DNA of 20,818 nucleotides from CAMLDH01 sp966250375 (GTDB lineage Bacteria > Pseudomonadota > Gammaproteobacteria > Burkholderiales > Burkholderiaceae_D), in contig CBINHE010000071.1 of the NCBI GenBank assembly GCA_966250375.1, positions 1 through 20,818 on the forward strand, read 5' to 3'. The notes below the pieces were generated by a model. It saw only the letters and a program-made list of their open reading frames with translations. It searched no databases and was not told where the DNA came from. Each line of letters starts with the position of its first letter. Position 1 is the stretch's first letter. This document shows, piece after piece, positions 7,041 to 15,438 of this stretch. Both the position numbers and the translations under genes were made by a program.

Positions 7041-7989
7041 TACAACAATGATTCAACCGACGATCCTTCAAACTACGGAGCAGCAAGAGGCAAATCCAAC
7101 TCCAAAAGGGCCTGGTGCGGAGCTTGCTGAGCAACGTGAGGCACGGGCATGGACGATTGAACAGGTGGCGACCCAGTTGAATCTCGCACCGCGCCAGATT
7201 CATGCGCTCGAAACTGACAACTTTTCTGCACTGCCTGGAATGGCCTGTGTACGCGGCTTTATTCGGTCTTATGCAAAACTGCTGAAAATTGAAGTGGAGC
7301 CGTTGTTGGCGAAAATCCCTGGCGAGCCCCCCGCATCATTGATCGAATCTGTGCAAACGCGACGCGCGCTTTCCACTCCCTTTTCCGACGATACGCGTTT
7401 TCGCACGATGAGTGGATATAACGCCCCGTCGAAAGCAAATTTTTTCTTGCTTTTGGCTGTGTTATTGATAGGGGGCGTATTCGCCAGCTATCAAATGGGA
7501 TGGGTGCCCGCTATTCTGGGAGCTGCACCGTCCAAAGTACAAGGGGTCAATTTTGCACCAATGCAAGTGGTAGCAACACCTGAATCATCCAAGGTCGCTG
7601 CAGCGGAAGTAATAAATGCATCCCGCGGTAACGCGACGGAGACGGCAAGTGCAGACACAAACGCGAAAGTGGCAACGGAGGGGGTGTTGGCGGCTTTGCC
7701 GGCTGTCATAGCAGTTTCTGACAATGTCAATGTTGCAAGCAAGAATGCACTGATCTTTAAATCGAAAGACGATTCGTGGGTGGAAGTCAGACGGACCAAT
7801 GGTACCGGACCCAACAGTCTATTGATTTCGCGTGTAGTCAAAGCGGGCTCAACGGAAGAGATTGAGATTACCGAGCCAGTCGCTGTAACGATTGGCAATG
7901 CAGCCGGCATTGAAGTGTTATTGCGAGGTACGCTGGTCGATTTGAAAAGTGTCGCGAAAAACAACATCGCCCGGTTAAACTTGAAATAA
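7033..7989 (+). CDS. rodZ: Cytoskeleton protein RodZ
   Basis: RodZ is an inner-membrane protein that links MreB filaments to the elongation machinery and helps set rod shape. The 318-residue product has a cytoplasmic helix-turn-helix domain (about residues 29-92, REARAWTIEQVATQLNLAP). A single membrane segment lies at about 137-157 (FFLLLAVLLIGGVFASY), then an Ala/Thr/Ser-rich periplasmic linker. A C-terminal DUF4115-type domain runs from about 240 to 318 (DDSWVEVRRTNG to the end). The start at 7033 was chosen over an in-frame upstream start at 6910, because the extra 41 residues would come from the pilF coding sequence and have no family match. The resulting eight-base overlap with pilF suggests coupling. 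Confidence 0.93.
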   Translation: MSDTTMIQPTILQTTEQQEANPTPKGPGAELAEQREARAWTIEQVATQLNLAPRQIHALETDNFSALPGMACVRGFIRSYAKLLKIEVEPLLAKIPGEPPASLIESVQTRRALSTPFSDDTRFRTMSGYNAPSKANFFLLLAVLLIGGVFASYQMGWVPAILGAAPSKVQGVNFAPMQVVATPESSKVAAAEVINASRGNATETASADTNAKVATEGVLAALPAVIAVSDNVNVASKNALIFKSKDDSWVEVRRTNGTGPNSLLISRVVKAGSTEEIEITEPVAVTIGNAAGIEVLLRGTLVDLKSVAKNNIARLNLK

Positions 7990-8000
7990 ACCCGACGCAA

Positions 8001-9272
8001 ATGCCATCAGCGAATTTCCCAATAAAATCCGGCCCCTTGACGCGGCGCTTGAGCCGCAGTGTAACTGTCCGTTATGGGGCGCGTGAAGTAATTGTGGGTG
8101 GCGTGTCTTCGGTAGTCGTTCAGTCGATGACCAATACGGATACGGCCGATGTGATTGGCACCGCGATCCAAGTCAAGGAACTGGCACGCGCAGGTTCCGA
8201 ACTGGTACGCATTACTGTAAACAATCCGGAAGCAGCCGCTGCTGTGCCGGCGATACGCGAGCAGTTGGATAAGATGGAGATCGACGTGCCCTTGGTTGGC
8301 GATTTCCACTACAACGGCCATAAATTGCTAAACGACTATCCGGACTGTGCAAAAGCATTGTCAAAATATCGCATCAATCCAGGAAATGTCGGTCAGGGTG
8401 CCAAACGCGATACGCAATTTACGCAGATGATTGAAGCTGCATGCAAATACGGCAAACCAGTGCGTATTGGCGTTAACTGGGGCAGCCTCGATCAGGCGTT
8501 ATTGGCGCGCATCATGGACGAAAATGCACAACGCCCCGTGCCATGGAATGCGCAGGCGGTGATGTACGAAGCGCTGGTGACATCGGCAATCGAGAATGCG
8601 CATCGCGCCGAAGAAATCGGGTTGGCCAGCGACCAGATTATCCTGTCGTGCAAGGTGTCCGGCGTACAGGATTTGATTGCGGTCTATCGCGAACTCGCGC
8701 ACCGTTGCAATTATCCATTGCATCTGGGTTTGACCGAGGCAGGCATGGGTAGCAAAGGTATCGTTGCTTCGACTGCAGCTCTATCCGTATTGCTGCAGGA
8801 AGGAATCGGCGACACCATCCGTATTTCGCTCACGCCGGAACCTGGCGGAGACCGCACCAAGGAAGTAGTGGTTGCACAAGAGATTTTGCAAACGATGGGA
8901 CTGCGCAAATTCACACCGATGGTCATCGCGTGTCCCGGTTGCGGTCGTACGACATCAACAGTGTTCCAAGAGTTGGCGGACCGGATTCAAACGTATTTGC
9001 GCGATCAGATGCCGGTGTGGAAGATGCAATATCCGGGCGTCGAAAGCATGAACGTCGCGGTGATGGGCTGTATCGTGAATGGCCCTGGCGAATCGAAGCA
9101 CGCCAACATCGGCATCAGCTTGCCCGGCACTGGCGAATCGCCCGCAGCGCCGATATTTGTCGATGGCAAAAAGACGGTGACTTTGCGCGGCGAGCGTATT
9201 GCAGAGGAATTCCAGGCCATCGTGCTGGATTACGTCAAAACCCGTTATGGCAAAGAGGCCGCTGTTGCTTGA
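8001..9272 (+). CDS. ispG: 4-hydroxy-3-methylbut-2-en-1-yl diphosphate synthase
   Basis: IspG (GcpE) converts 2-C-methyl-D-erythritol 2,4-cyclodiphosphate to HMBPP in the MEP isoprenoid pathway, using a [4Fe-4S] cluster. The 423-residue protein begins its conserved part with VVQSMTNTDTADV. It has NPGNVG and KVSGVQDLIAVY in the barrel domain, and the cluster ligands CPGC (Cys311, Cys314) and GCIVNGPGES (Cys357, followed by the conserved Glu). The length fits betaproteobacterial IspG, which is longer than the E. coli enzyme. It starts 11 bases after rodZ. The ribosome binding site is weak, so coupling to rodZ is likely. Confidence 0.97.
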   Translation: MPSANFPIKSGPLTRRLSRSVTVRYGAREVIVGGVSSVVVQSMTNTDTADVIGTAIQVKELARAGSELVRITVNNPEAAAAVPAIREQLDKMEIDVPLVGDFHYNGHKLLNDYPDCAKALSKYRINPGNVGQGAKRDTQFTQMIEAACKYGKPVRIGVNWGSLDQALLARIMDENAQRPVPWNAQAVMYEALVTSAIENAHRAEEIGLASDQIILSCKVSGVQDLIAVYRELAHRCNYPLHLGLTEAGMGSKGIVASTAALSVLLQEGIGDTIRISLTPEPGGDRTKEVVVAQEILQTMGLRKFTPMVIACPGCGRTTSTVFQELADRIQTYLRDQMPVWKMQYPGVESMNVAVMGCIVNGPGESKHANIGISLPGTGESPAAPIFVDGKKTVTLRGERIAEEFQAIVLDYVKTRYGKEAAVA

Positions 9273-9276
9273 TGTA

Positions 9277-9290
9277 ATGCCAATTGGCAT
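9277..9290. repeat. 14-bp perfect palindrome between ispG and hisS
   Basis: ATGCCAATTGGCAT is a perfect palindrome a few bases after the ispG stop, in the 66-base gap before hisS. No T-run follows, so it is not a standard terminator. It could be a protein binding site or chance. Confidence 0.35.
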
Positions 9291-9338
9291 AAGCTTGGGC
9301 GGCTAGTCATTCCGTAGTAAATCAGACTTTAAAAAAAT

Positions 9339-10688
9339 ATGTCAGAAAACAAGAAAGCCGAAAAAATCGTCGGCGTGAAAGGGATGAATGACATCCTGCC
9401 CGTCGATGCGCCCCTATGGGAGTTATTCGAGAATACCGTCCATACGGTGCTCAAGAGTTACGGCTTTCAACAGATTCGCACGCCGATCGTGGAGCCGACT
9501 GCATTATTCTCGCGCGGTTTGGGCGAGGTGACCGATATTGTCGAGAAGGAGATGTATTCCTTTGTCGATTCCATGAACGGTGATCAGCTAACGCTGCGTC
9601 CCGAGAGTACAGCCAGCGTGGTGCGCGCTGCGCTGGAACATAACCTGACCTACGATGGTCCTAAGCGCCTGTGGTATGCGGGACCGATGTTCAGGCACGA
9701 AAAGCCGCAGCGCGGCCGTTACCGTCAGTTCCATCAGATTGGTGCGGAAGCACTGGGATTTACGGGGCCCGATATCGATGCGGAACTGATCATGATGTGC
9801 CAGCGCCTGTGGGATGACCTGGGCTTGGACAACATCAAGCTGGAATTGAATTCGATCGGGGATGCGCAAGAGCGCAACCTGCATCGTGCCGACCTCGTCG
9901 CGTATTTCGAGAAGCATAAAGACCTGCTCGACACCGATGCACAACGTCGTCTCTATTCGAATCCATTGCGCATTCTGGATACCAAGAATCCAGTCATGCA
10001 AGAGATGGTGAATGGTGCACCGAAGCTACTCGATTATCTGGGCGAAGAGTCGAGCGCACATTTTGAAGGCGTGCAAAAAATTCTGCGTCATAACAGCATT
10101 CCATTCACGATCAATCCACGCTTGGTGCGTGGTATGGATTATTACAATCGCACCGTATTTGAATGGGTCACAGACCAATTGGGGGCGCAAGGCACGGTGT
10201 GTGCGGGCGGCCGCTATGACACGTTGGTCGAAATGTTCGGAGGCAAATCCACGCCTGCATGCGGCTTCGCGATGGGTATCGAACGTCTGCTGGAGCTGAT
10301 GAAAGCCAGCGGCGAACACTTCGCGCCGAACCAGTGCGACGTGTATGTCGTGCATCAAGGTGAGTTCGCTCAGATGCAGGCATTTGTCGTGGCGGAAAGA
10401 TTGCGGGATGCGGGGCTGGATGTTGTGCTACATTGCGCATCGGCCAATGCGGGCAGCAGTTTCAAAGCCCAAATGAAGCGCGCTGATGCCAGTGGCGCGG
10501 CGTTTGCGATCATCATCGGTGAAGATGAAGTCGCCTGCGGTGCCGCAACCGTGAAAGCGTTGCGCTCCGATGACATGGAAAACAATCAGGCGACCGTTGT
10601 ATTTGAAGATGTTGCGGATTATCTGGTTGACCAGATCGTCGGCGGCGATGAGCACGACCATTCCGAGCACGTCCATTACCATCACTAA
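9339..10688 (+). CDS. hisS: Histidyl-tRNA synthetase with histidine-rich C-terminal tail
   Basis: It is a class II aminoacyl-tRNA synthetase that charges tRNA-His in the cytosol. The 449-residue protein shows motif 2 (FRHEKPQRGRYRQFHQ, residues 118-133). It has the HisA motif LVRGMDYYNRTVFEW, motif 3 (ACGFAMGIERL) and a C-terminal anticodon-binding domain (CDVYVV onwards). It is about 25 residues longer than E. coli HisRS. The last 13 residues, DEHDHSEHVHYHH, hold six His and are unlike the rest of the protein. It opens the run hisS-yfgM-bamB-der. Its paralogue hisZ lies about 7 kb downstream; hisS is the catalytic copy because it keeps the HisA and motif 2 residues. Confidence 0.97.
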   Translation: MSENKKAEKIVGVKGMNDILPVDAPLWELFENTVHTVLKSYGFQQIRTPIVEPTALFSRGLGEVTDIVEKEMYSFVDSMNGDQLTLRPESTASVVRAALEHNLTYDGPKRLWYAGPMFRHEKPQRGRYRQFHQIGAEALGFTGPDIDAELIMMCQRLWDDLGLDNIKLELNSIGDAQERNLHRADLVAYFEKHKDLLDTDAQRRLYSNPLRILDTKNPVMQEMVNGAPKLLDYLGEESSAHFEGVQKILRHNSIPFTINPRLVRGMDYYNRTVFEWVTDQLGAQGTVCAGGRYDTLVEMFGGKSTPACGFAMGIERLLELMKASGEHFAPNQCDVYVVHQGEFAQMQAFVVAERLRDAGLDVVLHCASANAGSSFKAQMKRADASGAAFAIIIGEDEVACGAATVKALRSDDMENNQATVVFEDVADYLVDQIVGGDEHDHSEHVHYHH

Positions 10689-10700
10689 CATTACATCATC

Positions 10701-11351
10701 ATGGCATACGATCTCGAAGAACAAGAACAGCTGGCAACCCTCAAGGCATGGTGGAAGCAATACGGCAATCTTGTAACCTGGCTGCTTACCATTGCGTTGG
10801 CTGCCTATGCTGCGTGGTCCGGCTGGAATTACTATCAGCGTAATCAGTCCGCGCAAGCATCGCAACTCTATGAGGAGTTACAGAAAGCCTTTGCCGCCAA
10901 AGACAATGCGAAAGTACAGCGCGCCGCCGCCGACATGGAAGACAAGTTCAGCCGAACTGCTTATGCACAGATGAGCGCGTTGACTGCCGCCAAGGCGGCG
11001 TTCGATGCCAATGATTTAGCGGGTGCAAAAGCGCAATTGCAATGGGTGATTGCCAGCGGGCTCGATGATGAATACAAGGCGATCGCGAAGATCCGTCTGG
11101 CCGGCATCCTGTTGGATGAAAAAGCATATGACGAAGCCCTGAAGCAGCTTGCCGGAGATTTTCCGGCCCCGTTCGCAGGTGTCGCTGCGGATCGCAGGGG
11201 CGATATTCTGGTAGCGCAAAACAAAATTGACGAGGCGCGTGCCGCCTACCAGTCAGCGCTTGATAAAACGGATAAGAAAAATCCGGGTCGTCAATTGATC
11301 CAGTTGAAGTTGGATGCGATCGGCGGCGTATCTGCCAAAGCAGCAGCTTAA
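10701..11351 (+). CDS. yfgM: YfgM-family inner-membrane TPR protein (periplasmic ancillary chaperone)
   Basis: In E. coli, YfgM is a single-span membrane protein that works with PpiD near the SecYEG translocon in handling exported proteins. The 216-residue product has a short cytoplasmic N-terminus (YDLEEQEQLATLKAWW), one membrane segment at about 22-42 (LVTWLLTIALAAYAAWSGW) and a periplasmic TPR-like domain (TPR_21 type). That domain contains repeated Ala-rich helices such as DANDLAGAKAQLQWVI and YDEALKQLAG. Its place between hisS and bamB is the standard one for this family. The ATG is 12 bases after the hisS stop. Confidence 0.9.
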   Translation: MAYDLEEQEQLATLKAWWKQYGNLVTWLLTIALAAYAAWSGWNYYQRNQSAQASQLYEELQKAFAAKDNAKVQRAAADMEDKFSRTAYAQMSALTAAKAAFDANDLAGAKAQLQWVIASGLDDEYKAIAKIRLAGILLDEKAYDEALKQLAGDFPAPFAGVAADRRGDILVAQNKIDEARAAYQSALDKTDKKNPGRQLIQLKLDAIGGVSAKAAA

Positions 11352-11368
11352 CCGGACAAAGGAAAAAA

Positions 11369-12523
11369 ATGCGTATTGCTGCAAAGTTTGCATGTGCGGG
11401 AGCCATGATCGTTCTGGCGGGATGTTCAACCTTATCTTCATTAAACCCTTTTTCCAGCAAAACAACGCGCAACCCACCTGCCGCATTGACGGAATTTACG
11501 TCGTCAATGGCTGTGCGCACTGCATGGTCGACAAATATTGGCAGCGCAAGCGTGTTCGCGTTTTCCCCCGCGTTGGCGGGCAGTAGCGTATTTGTCGCAG
11601 CAGCGGACGGTTCGATTGCCCGCATGGATGCAGCATCCGGCAGCGTTGCCTGGCGCATCAATGCCGGAACTCCCCTCACCGCTGGTGTCGGCAGCGATGC
11701 CACCACGATTGCAGTCGTCGGTGAAAAGGGTGCAGTGCTGGCGTTCGACGCCGATGGGAAGCCGCGTTGGAAAGCGCAGGCTTCGAGTGAAATCTTGTCT
11801 GCACCAGCAGTGGGGCAGGGGCTGGTGATCGTGCGTAGCGTGGACAATCGAATTGCCGCGTTCGACGCGGAATCGGGCACGCGCCGCTGGGTCGTACAAC
11901 GTACTGCACCAGCACTGACCTTGCGCACCGCACCGGGAATCGCGATTGCGGGGAATGCCGCATTTGTAGCGCTGCCCGGCGGCCGCTTGTTGGCGATCGC
12001 ATTGAGTAATGGTGCGCCGCTATGGGAAGTCGCAGTTGGAGACCCGCGCGGCGCAACAGAACTCGAACGTATTGCAGACACTTCCGGCATGCCGATCATC
12101 GTGGGACGCGAAATCTGTGCCGTTGCATATCAAGGGCGGATTGCGTGTTTTGATGCGGTCAGCGGCTCCCCGCGTTGGGCCAAGGCATTCTCAAGCGATG
12201 TTGGTATTTCCGTGGATGAACGGTTTGTTTTTGCCGCGGACGAGCAGGGTGTGGTGAATGCCTTTGCGCGTGACGGCGGCGCCAGCGTATGGCGCAACAA
12301 CAAGTTGGCGAACCGGCGCTTGTCCACTCCTGTATCGTTCGGACGCGCAGTGGCTGTCGGCGATTTCGAGGGGTACGTGCACTTTCTGTCGCGTGAAGAC
12401 GGTTCTTTCCTTGCTCGCGTCAGCACTGATGGGAGTCCGCTTGTCGCCACTCCTGCTGTTGCCGGCTCGAATGTCATTTTTCAAACCCAATCAGGGGCAG
12501 TGGTTGCATTAGCAGCCGAGTAA
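11369..12523 (+). CDS. bamB: Outer membrane protein assembly factor BamB
   Basis: BamB is a lipoprotein of the BAM complex that scaffolds the insertion of beta-barrel proteins into the outer membrane. The 384-residue product starts with a lipoprotein signal whose lipobox is LAGC (Cys19). It then forms an eight-bladed PQQ-like propeller, with recurring blades such as VFVAAADGSIARMDAASG and VAYQGRIACFDAVSGSPRW. A purine-rich AAAGGA element lies upstream of the ATG. It is seven bases ahead of der, the usual neighbour in proteobacteria. Confidence 0.95.
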   Translation: MRIAAKFACAGAMIVLAGCSTLSSLNPFSSKTTRNPPAALTEFTSSMAVRTAWSTNIGSASVFAFSPALAGSSVFVAAADGSIARMDAASGSVAWRINAGTPLTAGVGSDATTIAVVGEKGAVLAFDADGKPRWKAQASSEILSAPAVGQGLVIVRSVDNRIAAFDAESGTRRWVVQRTAPALTLRTAPGIAIAGNAAFVALPGGRLLAIALSNGAPLWEVAVGDPRGATELERIADTSGMPIIVGREICAVAYQGRIACFDAVSGSPRWAKAFSSDVGISVDERFVFAADEQGVVNAFARDGGASVWRNNKLANRRLSTPVSFGRAVAVGDFEGYVHFLSREDGSFLARVSTDGSPLVATPAVAGSNVIFQTQSGAVVALAAE

Positions 12524-12530
12524 AATTTTA

Positions 12531-13874
12531 ATGAAGCCGGTTATCGCACTAGTAGGCCGCCCTAACGTCGGCAAATCCACGTTATTCAATCGGCTGACCC
12601 GCTCGCGGGATGCGCTGGTCGCCGATCTTCCGGGGTTGACGCGCGATCGGCACTATGGTGAGGGCCGGCTCGGGGAGCGTCCGTTCCTCGTGATCGACAC
12701 TGGCGGCTTCGAGCCGGTGGCGAAAGAAGGCATCATGCATGAGATGGCCAAGCAGACCAAGCAAGCCGTCGCGGAAGCAGATGTCGTCATTTTTATTGTC
12801 GATGGCCGGCAGGGTCTGACGCCACACGACAAGACCATAACCGACTTCTTGCGAAAATCGGGCCGTTCGGTCATGTTGGTGGTGAACAAATCCGAGGGCA
12901 TGAAATACACCTCGGTTGCTGCCGATTTTTACGAATTAGGACTGGGCGATCCATATGTGATCTCCGCCGCCCATGGCGATGGTGTCATGGATCTGGTGGA
13001 TGAAGCGCTCAACTTGGTATTCGCGCAAAGGCCGGAGCAGGAGGAGATTCCCGATCCGGCCGGCAGAGGCATCAAGATCGCGATTGTCGGCCGTCCAAAT
13101 GTCGGAAAATCGACGCTGGTCAATACCTTGCTGGGTGAGGAACGGGTCATCGCATTCGACATGCCCGGTACAACGCGCGACTCGATTGAAATTCCGTTTG
13201 AGCGAGATGGCAAGCAGTATACGTTGATCGACACGGCGGGCATACGCCGCCGGGGCAAGGTGTTTGAAGCGATTGAAAAATTCTCAGTAGTCAAAACCTT
13301 GCAATCTATTTCGGAAGCGAATGTTGTACTGCTGCTGCTGGATGCACAACAAGATATATCGGAACAAGATGCCCACATCGCCGGATTCATATTGGAGTCG
13401 GGCAGAGCGCTGGTGGTCGGGGTAAATAAATGGGATGGTTTAACCAGCGATAAGCGCGATGAAATTAAAATGGACCTGGAGCGAAAGTTGAATTTTTTAT
13501 CGTTCGCAAAATTCCATTTCATTTCTGCGCTGAAATCAACAGGCGTTGGTCCTCTGATAAAGTCGGTAGATTCCGCATACGCTGCGGCGATGACGAATCT
13601 GTCAACACCGAAGCTTACGCGGGCGTTGATTGAGGCTGTAGAGCATCAGCAACCGCGCCGCAAGGGATCAATCAGGCCCAAATTGCGCTATGCACATCAA
13701 GGTGGCCAAAACCCGCCGATTGTCGTAATTCACGGTAATGCGTTGGAGGCGCTTGACGACAATTACAAACGCTATCTGGAAAAACATTTTCGGGAAACTT
13801 TTTCGCTGGTTGGTACTCCACTACGTATTCAGTTACGTTCCAGTAAAAACCCCTATGCTAGGACCGAGAAATAG
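12531..13874 (+). CDS. der: GTPase Der (EngA), ribosome biogenesis
   Basis: This essential GTPase has two G domains and acts in 50S subunit maturation. The 447-residue protein has P-loops GRPNVGKST at residues 9-17 and 187-195, with DTGG and DTAG G3 motifs. Its G4 motifs are NKSEG in domain 1 (a variant seen in this family) and NKWDG at 299-303 in domain 2. The C-terminal KH-like domain ends in a basic tail. The start is seven bases after bamB with no good ribosome binding site, which suggests translational coupling. A gap of 119 bases then separates it from hfq. Confidence 0.97.
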   Translation: MKPVIALVGRPNVGKSTLFNRLTRSRDALVADLPGLTRDRHYGEGRLGERPFLVIDTGGFEPVAKEGIMHEMAKQTKQAVAEADVVIFIVDGRQGLTPHDKTITDFLRKSGRSVMLVVNKSEGMKYTSVAADFYELGLGDPYVISAAHGDGVMDLVDEALNLVFAQRPEQEEIPDPAGRGIKIAIVGRPNVGKSTLVNTLLGEERVIAFDMPGTTRDSIEIPFERDGKQYTLIDTAGIRRRGKVFEAIEKFSVVKTLQSISEANVVLLLLDAQQDISEQDAHIAGFILESGRALVVGVNKWDGLTSDKRDEIKMDLERKLNFLSFAKFHFISALKSTGVGPLIKSVDSAYAAAMTNLSTPKLTRALIEAVEHQQPRRKGSIRPKLRYAHQGGQNPPIVVIHGNALEALDDNYKRYLEKHFRETFSLVGTPLRIQLRSSKNPYARTEK

Positions 13875-13993
13875 CCTTTCGCTTGGCATTCAACGTTAAA
13901 ATCGATTACATTCGTTATAGATTATTTGAGAAGCACTTGAAAACCATTCAAGCTGCCTCCAACTCCTGATCACAACAACACAATGGAGCTGCC

Positions 13994-14230
13994 ATGAGCA
14001 ACAAAGGGCAATTGTTACAAGACCCCTTTCTAAACGCCTTGAGAAAAGAGCATGTTCCTGTTTCGATTTACCTCGTAAACGGAATCAAGCTGCAAGGCCA
14101 CATCGAATCATTTGATCAATACGTTGTCTTGCTGCGTAACACAGTCACGCAAATGGTATACAAGCACGCAATTTCTACTGTCGTTCCTGCCCGCGCCGTC
14201 AATCTTAGCCTTGAATCAGACGCAGAATAG
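13994..14230 (+). CDS. hfq: RNA chaperone Hfq
   Basis: Hfq is a hexameric Sm-like protein that pairs small RNAs with mRNAs and controls their stability. The 78-residue product has the N-terminal QLLQDPFLNALRKEH with the conserved Gln, the Sm1 fold and the Sm2 motif YKHAIST. It has only a short C-terminal tail (LESDAE), as is common in betaproteobacteria. GGAG at 13985-13988 gives a good ribosome binding site. The 119 bases between der and hfq probably hold a promoter: AT-rich motifs such as TAAAAT and TTATAG are present, but no well-spaced pair can be named. hfq-hflX-hflK-hflC is a conserved cluster. Confidence 0.97.
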   Translation: MSNKGQLLQDPFLNALRKEHVPVSIYLVNGIKLQGHIESFDQYVVLLRNTVTQMVYKHAISTVVPARAVNLSLESDAE

Positions 14231-14263
14231 CGCATTGCGTATGCATAACCACGCGCACAATCC

Positions 14264-15388
14264 ATGATGCGTGCTGCCCTAGTCGGTGTCGATTTCGGTA
14301 AAGGTGACTTTGCCGCTAGTCTCGAAGAACTGTCCCTGCTTTGTAAATCCGCAGGGGCGGAACCTGTGATAATTATCATCGGTAAGCGCGCGAGTCCTGA
14401 TGCAGCACTTTTTGTGGGCTCGGGCAAAGCGGATGAAATTGCGCATGCGGTGACCGACAATCAGCTCGATATTGTCATTTTCAATCATGCCCTGTCGCCT
14501 GCGCAGCAGCGTAATCTTGAACGTCACCTCAAGGTTCGCGTAGTCGATCGTACCAGCCTCATTCTCGATATTTTTGCGCAGCGCGCGCAAAGTCACGAGG
14601 GCAAAGTTCAGGTTGAACTCGCACAATTGCAGCATCTCGCCACGCGCTTGATTCGCGGTTGGACTCACTTGGAGCGGCAAAAAGGTGGTATCGGCCTGCG
14701 TGGACCAGGCGAAACGCAGCTTGAGACTGATCGCCGCTTACTCGGCGATCGAGTCAAGGCATTGCGCGTGCGCCTCGATAAATTGCATCGTCAACGTGAG
14801 ACGCAACGCCGTGCAAGGGGGCGTAACAACGCATTTTCAGTATCCTTTGTCGGTTATACCAATGCCGGAAAATCGACTTTATTCAACGCACTTGCGAAAG
14901 CGCGGGTATATGCGGCTGACCAGCTTTTTGCGACACTGGATACCACCTCCCGTCGCATTTATCTTGGAGAAGTTGGCAATGTCGTCATGTCGGATACGGT
15001 CGGTTTTATTCGCGAACTACCGCATCAATTGGTGGCAGCTTTCCGTGCGACTCTGGAAGAAACCATTCATGCAGATTTGCTGTTGCATGTGGTCGATGCA
15101 TCCAGTCCGGTGCGTATGGAGCAGATCGAGCAGGTCAACCTGGTGCTAAAAGAAATAGGCGCCGATCGGATTCCGCAGATCTTTGTGTGGAACAAGATTG
15201 ACGCTGCAGGTGTTGCGCCAGCTTTAGAGCGTGATGAATATGATAAAATCCGCCGTGTTTTTATCAGTGCTCAAACTGGGGCTGGACTGGACCTACTTCG
15301 GCTGGCAGTTGCCGAATTCGCAAAAGGAAACAATGCTGCGGATATTGGCGCAGAAAAGCTTGCTTTACCTGATAACACTCATGTTTAG
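14264..15388 (+). CDS. hflX: Ribosome-associated GTPase HflX
   Basis: HflX binds the 50S subunit and splits stalled or stressed 70S ribosomes. The 374-residue protein has an N-terminal HflX domain (VGSGKADEIA, VRVVDRTSLILDIFAQRA) and a linker with GLRGPGETQLETDRR. Its G domain has P-loop GYTNAGKST (197-205), DTVGF (G3) and NKID (G4). It begins with two Met codons 33 bases after hfq; either could be the start. It belongs to the hfq-hflX-hflKC cluster. Confidence 0.96.
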   Translation: MMRAALVGVDFGKGDFAASLEELSLLCKSAGAEPVIIIIGKRASPDAALFVGSGKADEIAHAVTDNQLDIVIFNHALSPAQQRNLERHLKVRVVDRTSLILDIFAQRAQSHEGKVQVELAQLQHLATRLIRGWTHLERQKGGIGLRGPGETQLETDRRLLGDRVKALRVRLDKLHRQRETQRRARGRNNAFSVSFVGYTNAGKSTLFNALAKARVYAADQLFATLDTTSRRIYLGEVGNVVMSDTVGFIRELPHQLVAAFRATLEETIHADLLLHVVDASSPVRMEQIEQVNLVLKEIGADRIPQIFVWNKIDAAGVAPALERDEYDKIRRVFISAQTGAGLDLLRLAVAEFAKGNNAADIGAEKLALPDNTHV

Positions 15389-15438
15389 CAAACTCAACCA
15401 GCATTCCAACCTCACTACCTAAGCCAGATCGCGACAGA

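Noticed and set aside
10948..12099. Minus-strand 383-codon ORF
   Set aside because: It lies antisense to yfgM and bamB, both clear genes, has no recognisable motif, and is low-complexity in the manner of a shadow frame.
12929..13522. Minus-strand 197-codon ORF
   Set aside because: It is a shadow of der; Ser/Pro-rich composition with no family features.
13875..13993. Defined promoter hexamers for hfq
   Set aside because: TTGGCA, TAAAAT and TTATAG occur but none pair with 16-18 base spacing, so no promoter is called.
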